From positions 186,001 to 250,000 of the forward strand of contig JAFKAC010000032.1 in the NCBI GenBank assembly GCA_025766275.1: a stretch of 64,000 nucleotides of DNA, given 5' to 3'. The notes beneath the pieces are model-generated. The model was not told the origin of the DNA and made no database searches. It was given only the letters and a program-made list of their open reading frames with translations. Shown one piece after another: positions 30,398 through 42,362 of the stretch. Each line of letters starts with the position of its first letter. Positions within the stretch are counted from its first letter, which is position 1. Source of the DNA: Lactarius indigo (Eukaryota > Basidiomycota > Agaricomycetes > Russulales > Russulaceae). The translations under genes and the position numbers were made by a program.

Positions 30398-33300
30398 AGA
30401 CACAACCGATAAACAAGGAACGCAAGGCAATCACTATCTGGCAGCAAAACATCAACCGCTCCCCAACCTGCCAACACGGGATCATCAGCAGCGGCAGACT
30501 AATTGAGCACAACATCGACATCATAGCGCTTCAGGAGCCATCAATCAACTTCCTCAATAAGACCATCGCATCTAAAGATTGGGTCCCAATCTACCCATCA
30601 ACGCACGACGCACTCCCCAACAAAACAAGATCGGTTCTACTCGTAAGAGGGGACCTACTTACAGAAAGCTGGGAACAACTGGACTTCCCATCCGGGGATG
30701 TCACAGCCATACATGTAAAAGAAAAATGGGGGACCCTAACCCTATTTAATATATACAACGACTGCGAGCACGATAACACGCTCAAAGAGCTAACATCGTA
30801 CCACAGAGCACACACTCAACAAATCCTAGGCTCAGAATTGTCACAAAATGAACACCATCTAATCTGGCTAGGTGACTTTAACCGCCACCACCCATACTGG
30901 GACAACCCGGAAGACAATAGACTCTTCACGAGCGAAGCACTAGAGGCGGCGGAAACTCTACTAAGAACCATGGCTGACCTAGGCTTAGACATGGCACTGG
31001 CAAAAGAAACCCCGACACACATCCACAATGTCACTAAGAAATGGTCAAGACTGGACAACGTCTTCGCCACCGAGCACACAATTGAAGCGCTCACAACATG
31101 CAACACTCTACCGGAGGAACGAGGCAACTCAGACCACCTCCCCGTGGTCACGATCATTGACCTAGAACTTACAAAAGCCCCAGTGAAGACCATCAGAAAC
31201 TTCAAGGATGTGGACTGGGAAAGTTTCTCCGAATCGCTTCGGAAGAAGCTTAACAGCCACGGTCTCCCGTTGCAAATCAACACTCAATCTTTCCTCAACC
31301 GAGAATGTGACACCCTGACCAAAGCACTACAAGACACAATCGAAGCTGAAGTGCCCATCACGGACATCAGCGCTAAGTCCAAACGCTGTTGGTCGAAAGA
31401 TCTAAAGAAACTCCGCAGAAATGCAGACAAACTAGGAAGAAAGGCCTACAAGTACAGAAAATGGCCCGACCACCCAATCCACACGGAACACACAAGCGCA
31501 CGCAACAGATACACCCAAGCCATTGAATACGCGAAGAAACATCACTGGAGAGACTGGCTAGAAAGATCGTCAGATCCAGACATATGGACGATACACAAAT
31601 ACATTTCGGCCCCGGCCAGTGACGGAGGAAAGACACGAATCCCAAACCTAAAAGTGACAAACGCAGAAGGTGACCCCGCAATAGCAAGCAACAATGCAGA
31701 CAAGAGCAGAGCCCTAGCAAAAACCTTCTTCCCGAAGAAACCTCAAGAGATGCAAGACAACATCCTAGGGCAAGCACACCCTACGCCAGTCTGCAAAGCA
31801 TGAACTCTCACCAAGGAACAAATCCACAAGCACATCGCTCACCTCGGCCCATTCAAGGCCCCCGGCCCGGATGGTATCCCAAACATCGTCCTGATCAAAT
31901 GCGTTAACATTATAGTCGACAGACTCTGGGAAATATACAACGCTATATACAAAAGAGGACTATATTATGCCCCCTGGAAGCAGTTCACAACGGTGGTCCT
32001 CAGGAAACCGGGCAAGCCCAGCTACGACATCCCCAAAGCCTACAGACCAATAGCACTATTAAACACCATGTCGAAAGTGCTCACATCCATCGTCGCGGAA
32101 CAGCTATCATACTGCGCCGAAAAATACAGTCTACTACCGAAGCACCACTACAGAGGCCGACCAGCACGCACCACCACAGACGCAATGCACACGCTCACAT
32201 ACCAGATCAAAGGCGCCTGGCGGAACAAGAAAGTCATCTCCGTACTCTTCCTCGACATTGAGGGTGCTTTCCCCAACGCGGTGAACGAGAGGCTAATCCA
32301 CAACATGAGAAAGCGCAGAGTACCCAAGGCGCTGGTAGACTTCACAAAAAACCTATTGAGAAACTGCTCCACCACGCTGAAGTTTGACGACTTCACCTCA
32401 GATAGCATCCCAATTGACAACGGGATCGGGCAAGGTGACCCACTCTCAATGATCCTCTATCAATTCTACAATGCGGACCTCCTCGACATCCCAGAAGGAG
32501 ACGATGAATCGGCAATGGCATACGTCGACGATGCCATCCTAATAGCCACAGGACCCAACTTCACCGACACACACCAAACTCTCGCAAACATGATGACTAA
32601 GACAGGGGGCGCAATAGAATGGTCGAAAGACCACAACTCCAGATTCGAATTCAGCAAACTAGCTCTAATCGACTTCGCACATAAGTCCAGCAAGAAGGAG
32701 AGACGCCCCCCAAAGTTGCTAAACACCACGCCAGAGCCGGCCGCAAACACGAAGTATCTGGGAGTATACTTCGACCAACACCTCGACTGGGGGAAACAAC
32801 GCAACTACGCCCTACAAAAGGGCGTCAAATGGGCCTCACAGATCAGGCGAGCAGCGGCACCAAGTTGGGGTATCACCCCGAAACGCGCCCGACAACTCTA
32901 CATCGGAGTCGCAATACCAAGGACACTTTACGCAGTCGACATATGGGGAAGTCACGCCGCAAAAGATGAAACATCAAGCGAATTAGGGAGGACAAAAAGA
33001 AGAAGAAACAAGCTGAACTCAGTACAAAGAGCCGGCACACTAGCCATCACAGGCGGGCTCCGTACCTCCCCAACTGACACGCTCAATGCGCACGCAGACA
33101 CCATCCCGATGCATCTGGAAATAGAAAAACACCTCTTCAGAGCAGCATCCCGCATCGCAACGTTGCTGCCAGAGCACCCCCTTTACAAACCCGCAAGAAA
33201 GGCCGCAAATAAGAACATCAAGAGACACAAATCCCCACTTCACGACCTGATGCAAACGTTCAGCATCAGGCTGGACGACTTCAAAACAATTCCAGCCATA

Positions 33301-33427
33301 GGCACAAACCCGGCAACAGCACACAAAAGACCATTTGGTATAGAGATAGCGGGCAACAAAGAAGCATCAAAGAAAGCCGACAAGGAAGGAAGCGAAGAAA
33401 TCAAAGTATATTCGGACGGCTCAGCTC
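30394..33427 (+). pseudogene. LINE-B ORF2: APE endonuclease, RT, start of RNase H; one TGA, truncated
   Basis: The endonuclease motifs are WQQNINRS, ALQEPSINF, WLGDFNRHH, SRLDNVFATE and NSDHLPVV (30440-31160). A TGA at 31801-31803 interrupts the linker before reverse transcriptase. RT motifs follow: FKAPGPDGIPN, YRPIALLNT, LFLDIEGAFPNAV, GIGQGDPLSM and MAYVDDAILIA (about 32520). An RNase H domain begins as KVYSDGSA and is cut at 33427 by the KDZ-2 terminus. Apart from one stop and the 3' loss the frame is intact. Confidence 0.88.
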
Positions 33428-33597
33428 CAGCCAATGGATAGTGGTGGCTTATGTAATTGATACCCCCAACCGACGGTGAGAATCTTCTGTAATTCATACT
33501 CAGCCGGCGCCGGCCGACGTCGGAGAATCCGACGTAATTGATAGTCCAACCGGCGCCGGCTGGAAGCGGGGTGTCCGCTTTTCGATTATTAGCATAA
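33428..33597. repeat. Left terminal inverted repeat of KDZ-2
   Basis: It pairs with 46764-46933. Arms 33501-33513 and 33550-33562 are exact inverted copies of each other (CAGCCGGCGCCGG), and between them ACGTCGGA and TCCGACGT form an inner stem at 33517-33535. CGGRNNNYCCG sites lie at 33521 and 33567. Confidence 0.9.
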
Positions 33598-34142
33598 ACA
33601 AGTCAATACATGACTCATTGTGATACATATTGGTGGCAGGAAGTACAGGGAATGTGGATATATAAGCAATGACCAAAGGTTACTCCTGAATGGATGTTGG
33701 GGGATACCTTTACAGTATAACAAGTCCATAGGATGTATGGGGAGTTCGGATGAATTTTCAGTGAACCCTGAGCTTGACCATGAGTGTTCCAGGAGTAGGA
33801 ACCAGTGGGTCTTGTCATTATTTGATTGAGGGTCATACTCATATACAACAAAGAGATGTAGAAATACTGTTCAAATGAAAAGGGGTTTGAAGAGACTAAC
33901 ATATAAGTGCATCCAGCAGGGATATCCTCGATGAAATACACAACCAGTTTGTAAACAATTAGTTGACCAATATCCATATGGGTTCAGGGCACATCATTGA
34001 AGCTATGGGCGGACACTCCGCCAGCATGACTATATACATGTTTATATCTATCTATTCATGCTCCAGATGTCAGGATGGACTTTAGCTGCACCCCGACCAG
34101 TATCCATATTCCTGTGAAGTGATCAGAAGTCTGGGGAAGGGG
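33598..34142. other. Subterminal region of KDZ-2, left side
   Basis: No gene is seen. It mirrors 19974-20519 of KDZ-1, including a palindrome near 34012-34022, and appears identical to that stretch. Confidence 0.5.
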
Positions 34143-36180
34143 CTAATTGTTAGCCACTAACCTGACCTTCTCTGAGACCTTGATAGTTCGTTTGATTTCT
34201 TTCCCTTTCCCTTTTGCTACATGAGGCTGATGGCCAACTTGCATTTCTTTCCATTGAAGCTGAGGAGAGTGTGATGGTCCTGCCATTTCTGTGCATTGAT
34301 GAATGATTGGTGGTGCCGGATGTAATGTGGATAGGATGCAAACCTGGAAATGAAGATCTATTCATGCTCAGATAATCGTGTCCAGCAGAGGTGGGACTGG
34401 GACCTCCATCATCATCTACATGCAATGTTGTCATTGATAAGTTGAGGGTAACCCAATAACAATCGGACTCACCAGGACAAGCGTCCTCCTGTATATAAGA
34501 CATATTCAAGGGTGGAGACCTCATAGCCACTTCATCCTCAGATGGATCAGTCCTGTCAGATGAATCATCATTCCTGGATGAATCATCTGAAGAATCTTCA
34601 GCATCAGTAATGTCATCCTCCTGATCAGAGTCCCGACTAGCTGGAAGAATGAAGCACTCTTCATCAGATGCTGGTGATTGCTGCTTTCGAGCCCTTCGGA
34701 CACTCCGCATAGGCCTTGGGGAATCTTCCAAATTACTAAAGAGTGGGGACGTTGATACCCACATCAAGGGGTCAATGCCTTTATCTTGCCTGTCACTCCA
34801 GTGGTACAGTAGACGAAAGACCTCTCCAATCTGGATCTTAGATGGGTCCTTCCACTCAAACCCATCTGGAATACATTCATCACGAATCCAGGAAGATGGA
34901 TCCTTGACCAATGATCCCCATGGAATGGTCAGTGTTGGCTTTCCAGTGACATAACCTTATTCCGACATATTAAATACTGATACACATTTATTAAAAGAAT
35001 GGCTTACGGATATGTGCAGTGCAATAATCCCTGAGCAATGACTGAACAATCTTGGCTTTATATCCATGACGCTGAGTAACTGTCGGAAGCTCCGGACATC
35101 CATCTGCATCAAATACAAGGGGGATTGGGGATTGGATTGTCCTTGAGTTGTCCTTTTTTGGATGCTCCTGGACAGTCTCTAGAATGTACATGAATGATAT
35201 TCACTCACTGGGATAAGAAGCTTGTCAAACCTTTTGCAAAGCACTTTAATCCAAATTGAGTCCACTGCTCCCAGAGGGCAGCACTCTTCCAGTCTGGGCA
35301 GAATTTCCGAAAGTCCTTTCCATCCTGCAATACACTGTTCACATCATTGCTGAAATTGGTTTGCATCAATTGATGGTCAGTACAGATTAAGGATACATTT
35401 TTGGATGACTTACAAGCCAATCTTGAGGTTGTTGTCTTCACCCTCATATGCTGTGAGAACAATGGAACGAATACCACATGTCTTGTAGAGTTGACTTTGA
35501 AAGTCTTGGATGATCCGCTCACGCATAGAAGATGCCATTCTGTATAGAAGAGATGAGAGAAATGGATCCAAGGTGATACATATTTGCGTACCTGGATTGA
35601 ATATGCTTTGGTGGAGTCTTCTCTGACCATTCCTTAGCAGCATCTACATACTCCCTTTGATCTTTAGGGGATACATCATTCCATAAAGCAGTGGTTGCAT
35701 CTTGAAGGGCCCCCAGGAATGCGGGGTTCCCTGGCTCTGTCCCAGAGTCCTCCCTAGCACGCTCCAAGACTTCCTCACGGTGCAGGTGATAGAATGCATT
35801 CCTGGCAGACCATTTGCGAGTGAACTTGATATATTGACGCCTGGGGCGGATGTAGTGGTTATAAAACCATTTCTGAATTTTCTGAAATCTGAAATGAGCA
35901 ATATATCCGTCACTGTATAAATGAAGCCCACCTTTGTGGCCACCTTCTTATCAAATGGTGCACTAGAAGGGCGGAGCAGATATAACTGGGCCATGGCTTT
36001 CTCAATTATCCTGGTACGAAGGCTTGTATCAGCAGCTTGGAACTCTTCAAGATATTCCTGCAATACATCTGCATCTTCAGGAGTAATGATAAATCCTGTG
36101 TCACCAGACTGTGCTCTTTGACTCTGTGATATCTCGGACTCTCCGCCAGAGCCAGAGTAAGTGATGTCCTCGTTCTGCAT
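34143..36180 (-). CDS. Gene D of KDZ-2
   Basis: The inverted copy of 17936-19973 with the same exon layout, ATG at 36180-36178 and stop at 34145-34143. All exon-level reading frames I compared are identical to those in KDZ-1, so this copy should still encode the full ~540-residue protein with the KWSARNAFYHLHREEV core and basic tail. That contrasts with the damage in genes A, B and C of the same element. Confidence 0.62.
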
Positions 36181-37179
36181 GGGGATATTAATCAAAGGTG
36201 ATCAGAGGATATGGATACGGTGTGTGTGGATAGATATATTGAGCATGAAGTAGTTTAAATACATGACAGTAGTTTGGTTGTGTTGGATCAGAAAACAAAA
36301 TATGGACACTGGCAATCGGGATATAGTGAGGGTAAAACAGGGACACATAGGTTAATATATGTGGTAAGATAATATAACAGGTTTCAATGGGTTTGAATAC
36401 GGATCTGGGTGAGAGGTGCCACATGACATGGATGGGAAATATGGACATGAATTATGGTTTCACATATGTTTCACGCATGGGCTAGATATGCTTGTACCTC
36501 AAGAGCGGACCTCCCGCTTTTGATGAATCGTGACAGCTATCTACATGGAGAATAGGATGTATATCAATGAGAAATGGTACTGAGCCTATACATCAAGGAG
36601 GGGGTGTGAATATGATGCATGGCTTCACATATATTTCATATTTGGCTAGACATGCTTGTGCAAGGAGATCGTGCCTCCTGCTCACATAGTACATCATATG
36701 ACGATGTCTCACCTGTTGCATCGGGGACCCCGACACATTGTACGTATCAGATTCGGTCCTGCACAGCATGTCATCGATATTTCAGGTGTGTTGGGCCACC
36801 TGACATATCACGTGGCATTCTCCCATACATCCATACATCAAACTGGGGATCTGAAACATCCCATCTGTGGCACGCGTTTGATATGGACATCGTAGATAGT
36901 TCCTAGTGATTCATGCGGCAAGTAGTGTTTTGACATGGTCTGAACTAATATGTCATCAAGCGTATCTGATACGCCGGACCTCCCGACATGTACATATCAC
37001 GTCATCTTAAGAGACAAAGGTAAATATCAAAGGTAAATATGAACAAAGGGACGTGGGAAGTCCGCATGTCAGACACGTTACATAACTGATGTATTTAATG
37101 GTTGCGGACACTCCGACATGGTACCAAATTGGTACCAAAATGGTACCGAAACATGATCTCAATGCTGATTGTAACGTCG

Positions 37180-37666
37180 TCACGACGTTAGCCCTACTTG
37201 AGCTCGAGTAGCGGTAACCACTTAGCGAATGTCCTGATCTTGACACGTCGATGCGAAGGTCCGTGTTCTTGTCTGAGTGAATGCTCGGAGGCACACTGAC
37301 AAGTACAGTCTTAGTCTTGGAGATTGACATGAGGGAGAGAGAGAGAGAGAGAGCGAGAGGAGAGAGAGTAGAGAAGAGACAAACAGGTGACGATTCAAGA
37401 AGACCAAGATGGCATATCTTGGTCTTCACAGGACAACTTAAATACATATCGAGCAGGCTTAGAAGCGCTGCTATGAGTCAGAGTAAGTAGTGTCCAACGT
37501 ATCGTGTAAGTATCTCGAACCCTAGTACTACTAGTACTAGTATTGGTGGCGTCCATCCTCAGTCAGCAATCAGTACCGTATCTCCTATCGTGCTACCGTA
37601 TCACCGTAGTAAAGTCTGCGACTAATATACCTTACCGCCGTAATCGCAACCGGTACAGTAAGGGTC
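37180..37666 (-). repeat. Solo LTR remnant of the gypsy-2 family inside KDZ-2
   Basis: Starts TGTAACGTCGTCACGACG on the plus strand, the inverted gypsy-2 LTR end, and runs about 487 bp to gtaagggtc. The last ~35 bp expected for this LTR family are absent. The flanks (c)tgat at 37175-37179 and gtgat at 37667-37671 fit a 5-bp duplication of the KDZ-1 sequence gcgtgat, with one base lost on the left. A GA-rich microsatellite lies at about 37331-37369. KDZ-1 has the empty site near 16950. Confidence 0.78.
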
Positions 37667-37727
37667 GTGATATTGTTACCGACACATGCAAGACGATCAC
37701 AATACATGTGCTACATAGTTACAGTCC

Positions 37728-38677
37728 TTACTCCAAGTATTTCGCCATATTCTCCAGATCAATCAAAGTCTTCAGGATTGAGTCATTGATTGCTTGAACT
37801 CGACCCCGCAGCTCTGTGAGCTCATCCCACACATCAGCAAGTGTCAGCTTGCATCTCTCAATCCTGGACTCGACGTTTCCGAGGTCCTCAGGGAGGGGAG
37901 ACGCAGGGATGGTGATGCCCATTCGATGCTTGATTGTACGGGTGGATGGGGGTATCCCCCCAGTTCGTGCACGAGGGGCGGACCTCCCAGCGGCCTTGAC
38001 CATTTGTACAGATTAATAGAATAGTCGTATGTAATTGTATATACGTACCTTGCGTTTCGGGGCGTCCGACTGCGATGGGGTGATTGCACGCTGAACAGAA
38101 CTCCCTGGATCATCGACGTCCATCGTATCAGCTATCTGTGACTTTTATATGATGCATCAGATAAGCTATAGACGATGGGTAATTATCACATACGCTCAGA
38201 GCAAGTCCTGCTGACGTTGGGGAACCTGTCGGGGCACCCGCAGTTGGAGCGTCACTTGGTTGATCATCAATAGAGATGATCTCAGGTGCTGGTGATACAG
38301 GCTTAGCGACCACAGTGGGTTCACGGATAACACAGTTGTGAGAGTGGGATGCGATCCATAAAGTCTTTGGGTGGAGAGGGTGTGCGCCTCTTCTTGCGCT
38401 TGCCATCATCCTATACAACACACTGTTAGTGCTGTCGAATATGTAAATACAGTTACGCACCCGCGGGGTATCCGAAAGACGTGGCCCAGATGGAATAGGT
38501 ACGACAGGCGACGGTACCTTGGATAGGAATTCAAAGCCAGTGGACACCCCGGATGCTTCAGAACGCTGTTTCGATGGAGGGCCCATAGACTGAGGCTTTG
38601 GTGACGCTTGTTGAGACTGCAGGGGTTCCCGCAGCTGCACGAGATCGCGAACGCGAACCACGAGAGGTATCAGACAT
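37728..38677 (-). pseudogene. Gene C of KDZ-2, frameshifted
   Basis: The inverted copy of 15942-16889. The coiled-coil exon is unchanged. Two single-base insertions break the upstream exons: near 38619 (ccccgcag in KDZ-1 becomes cccctgcag) and near 38335 (caacgtgt becomes caactgtgt). Both place a T between the C and G of a CpG on the coding strand, and the first also destroys a CGGRNNNYCCG site. Unless these are sequencing errors the protein is lost. Confidence 0.65.
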
Positions 38678-38937
38678 ACTGGAAGGGGTCTCTGTGGGAT
38701 ATTGGAGCTCGCCACCTGCGTAGATATATATCATATCTAGTCACCACAGTCATCGCTTGATCTTCGGATCAATCGGATATATATTTTCCAAATTTCCTAA
38801 ATCAGATTTCGGGGTTCCCGGATACCAGAGGAGATCGATAATCAATAGTGGGACCCCCAAACGTTTCAAGGTGCTTCCGTCTGAGGCGCTTCCATCTGTG
38901 ACTTCGCTATCATTCACATTAGACACCCCCACGCTCA

Positions 38938-40685
38938 ATGGGTAGGAAAGGCCCATCCGAATTGACAAAGCATGAAGTTCAGTTGCTCACCATAGCAGCT
39001 AAGTTCATGGCTGCCATGAAACGTGTGGAGGAGACTGGTCCGTCACCAATGGAGCTGGACATAATGGATACAAAGATCAACCAAGAAGTGGTGAGTCGAT
39101 TTAATATCCTCAACTGCATATGCGATGTATCTAATGGTATGCTATTCAGAGAACCATTAATTCGATATTTGCAGGCTATGGGATACATTCCAAGACCCCC
39201 CGTGTCCATCCGATCATCCAGGTCATTGGGACCGAGTGGCAGTCAGCTGCAATAGAGGACCGCTACCCTGATTGGTTCATACTAACAACTGAATACATTA
39301 CTACGCTTTGTGAATATGTATCGTCGGAGAACCTGGACTGGCACCTCAAACTCTCATCCCTTGATCTGAACTCATATCTGGATGGCCTCCATCCGAGCAA
39401 GATGTGGTGGCTTCGAAGAGAACACCATACCACAGATGCCCTCAGAATGTGTGTCAGATATATTGTATCGATTCATACCTATTCACATCCTCATGCACAG
39501 CTACAGTTGACAATCTCCCATCCCAGTCGTCGTCTTCACGATTGACACTTGCCCCTCCTTCCGCCTCCACTGGACCCCCCTGGAACCCCCGGACCCCCAG
39601 CCACCCCCCCACCCGTACACAATACACGAGGCACAGTAAAGGCACGTGCCATACAGACACGTTCGTCGGACCGCCTGGCCGATGCTCCATCCAAACGCCA
39701 CACTGCTCCATATGTGCTGCAGAGGAACGAAACGCGATTCACCAGGAAATCCAGGAGAAGCATCCGAAACGGTCCCACATCAGAACCCCCCCTGTTCCAC
39801 AGTGTCGAAGTGGAGCAGGCATCTCCCCCTCGACCCACACAACGTCAGCGTACAGATGCTGGTGATATTGTTGCCTATGGGAATGTAAGTATTCTTATTC
39901 CATCCTCCTGCATCCAAATAACTGATCTGATGTATATGTGCACTACTTGTAGGACCGCTGTGGCCCCTGCATCCATTTTGGGGATGCTGAATGCAAAGCC
40001 CAGGCCAATAAGCGGTCAATCACATGTGTGAAGTGTGCACAGAGGCACAAGCCATGTGAACCCCCTGCGACGTGGGCCATCCCGCTGCATCGTGCAATGG
40101 AGGCCAGATCAACACCATCGATGGGAGCGGGGTCCCCGGGTACGTCCCACCTGTTTTCTGCAAGCAGTAAACGAAACCCACATGCATCACACACCTAGTA
40201 GGAAGCTTCGGGGACTCCCAGCGTTGATGCACTGGAGCGCAAAGTGGAGTCATTGACATCGAAACTTGGTGATGTCACTCAGACAGTAGACCGTGTGCTA
40301 TTTGAGGTCGTAAACACACGCCAGGATTCGCATGACACACGTGCTTATGGTTGGGAAACTCCTGTCTCACCAGGGTATCGAATCGACATCGATTCCTGGT
40401 GTCGGGATGCCCCCCACCAATCGTCGCTCAGTATCCCCTGGTGTCCAGTCGACCTCATCAGTTGGAGCACATATGTCTGGCCTCACTCTCTCTGACATTC
40501 GGCCTCCTTCTTCCCTTTCAAGTGCACCCCCAAGCCACTCTCGCCAACCATCAGGTAAGCACTTATATCATCTGAATCAGAAACACAGGCTCATCCACAT
40601 TACAGGGGAGAGCGTTGCCTCAGGGGGACGTCTGACCCCATCTGGAATATCTGGTGGGTCATCATCGGCTGGTCCTGTGGCTTAG
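38938..40685 (+). pseudogene. Gene B of KDZ-2 (Cys6 cluster protein), frameshifted
   Basis: The inverted copy of 13945-15682. The cysteine cluster exon (39953-40140) is intact, with CGPC, C, CVKC and C in place. At least four single-base insertions relative to KDZ-1 disrupt the frame: near 39412 (ggctcgaag to ggcttcgaag), near 39720 (tgcgagg to tgcagagg), near 40230 (cccgcg to cccagcg, just before the coiled coil) and near 40343 (cacggc to cacgtgc). CpG-to-TpG/CpA changes are also frequent in the linker exon. Confidence 0.68.
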
Positions 40686-41545
40686 AATGGAGTTTTTCGA
40701 TTTAAATGATGTATACTATTCTGTAAACGCATGTTCGGGAGGTCCGGCCCATTGAGGGTCGAAATATATGATGTGTCAGGACTGTTTGCATGTGACCATA
40801 TCAACGTAATAATCACCATGTGATCCAGTGACTAAGGGGCCTTCGTTTCAAATATATGATGACTTGTATTTGAAGCAGGCGTGATACGTGTGATGTGTCG
40901 GGGTCCCCGCTTCTATGAATAGGAGAGCATCATGTGGTATTGGGGGATACCTGATGCATCAGATATACCTGATGACGTGTCGTGTGGGACTGTATCTAGA
41001 TTTACGTTTTCCATATGCAACAGTTTGGGGTCCCTGTATCAATGTATGATGGGAAGGTGTCATGTGATGTGTCGGGAGGTCCGCTCAATTGGATATGCTG
41101 ATTGAAGCGTTGTGTGGGACTGTATTACAATTGCTACCTGGTACACATAAAACATGTTCTACATATGCAACAGTCCAGAACCCCTGCTTCAATATGTTTG
41201 TTATTTCCTTGTGGTATATCTGAAGGTCTATGTGACATCTGCGTCAAACAATCAAATATATTTGTTACATATATGCGTACAGTGTGGCGGGGACCCCGCC
41301 ATAATGCATGGGATATCCGTATGTGGTTTGGTGGGTATTGTGATACCTGTATTAGATGTAATGCTACAGGGATTCGTGAAACACGTATGGGAGATAGTTG
41401 TGCGATTAGATGGGGAGTCTGGCATAATACTAGATGGCATACACAATGCTCCTACATATGAGGCAAACATGTAACTGTGTTCCACACACGATAGTTCAAT
41501 TAGGGGATATTTATACCGTGTAACATCTAGACTACATTATACACC
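40686..41545. repeat. Intergenic spacer of KDZ-2 with tandem units; empty gypsy-1 site
   Basis: It matches 5277-5922 plus 13755-13944 of KDZ-1 on the opposite strand. Around 40880 the sequence reads through gaagcaggcgtgat with no insertion, the pre-insertion form of the gypsy-1 target. Palindromes preceded by gatgtgt occur near 40897 and 41071. No gene is seen. Confidence 0.6.
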
Positions 41546-42153
41546 ATGCAGCCATCCACATCCAAAGTAAAACGTATGCCCTCCATTTCAGGTACTTCCA
41601 TGAATATTCACTAATTGCCACTATCCCAGGAACCCACCATAAGAATCAGAAAACCCACTTGAGGGATAGGCGGACTCCCCAAGCATACTCCAAACATCCA
41701 CCCACCATGTTTTATGATCCAGTTGATAGCTCTTCCTCCAATGCAATGTCATTTGATGAAGATGACATGTATGGATCAGATTCTAATGCTGAAACCATTA
41801 ACCTGAAACCTGACTCCATCGAACCACATTCCCCTGCCCATGTGGACCATGCAAGTATGCCCAATGACCATATGGTATGTACACAATAATATGGAACCAT
41901 TTAACATGTCTGACATGGTCAGGAGCATGCAGACCTCATATTGGAGACAGAGGAGATGTGCATGGATCTTAAGGATATCTCCCTTATGGTAAGGGCACTA
42001 TGTGAAACAGAGGGAATCAATATGTCACAAATGACAAGTGAAACACAAGATGGACAGTATCAAGGTCACTCCCCACATGCATCAGAGATGGCATCAGGAT
42101 CTGAAGGTGTTGATAATGGTAGCGGTAGTTTCAGAGCACCCGAAATGACATAG
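41546..42153 (+). CDS. Gene E of KDZ-2
   Basis: The copy of 4669-5276: ATG at 41546, same introns, about 175 residues. It differs from the KDZ-1 protein at a few positions (for example FYDPVDSSSSNAMSF here against FSDPVDSSSSDAMSF) and stays open, unlike A, B and C of this element. Confidence 0.58.
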
Positions 42154-42362
42154 AACAGATGATGGTATTCCTATCAGATACACTCCACAGTTTTAGATTA
42201 GAATTGGGTACACATTCTTCAGGTGTATGATTGTGCAGCGAGCCCAATATTCCAATGTGTAGAATATCCAAGGTGTTGTAAATGTATTTAATGCGTGAAA
42301 GGATTGATGCTGTCCCAATTGCTATCATCCATATCCTCCTAACTCCATTGAAACTGTCTATC

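Larger units (their letters stand above)
28405..33427 (+). mobile_element. LINE-B: non-LTR retrotransposon, cut by KDZ-2
   Basis: A LINE of a different lineage from LINE-A. It starts at about 28405, where gypsy-3 homology ends, and has a complete ORF1, an ORF2 with one TGA, and loses its 3' end within RNase H at the KDZ-2 terminus. About 170 bp of untranslated sequence precede ORF1. Confidence 0.85.

Noticed and set aside
37320..37375. GA-rich repeat as a regulatory GAGA element
   Set aside because: It is a simple microsatellite inside a decayed LTR with no supporting context.
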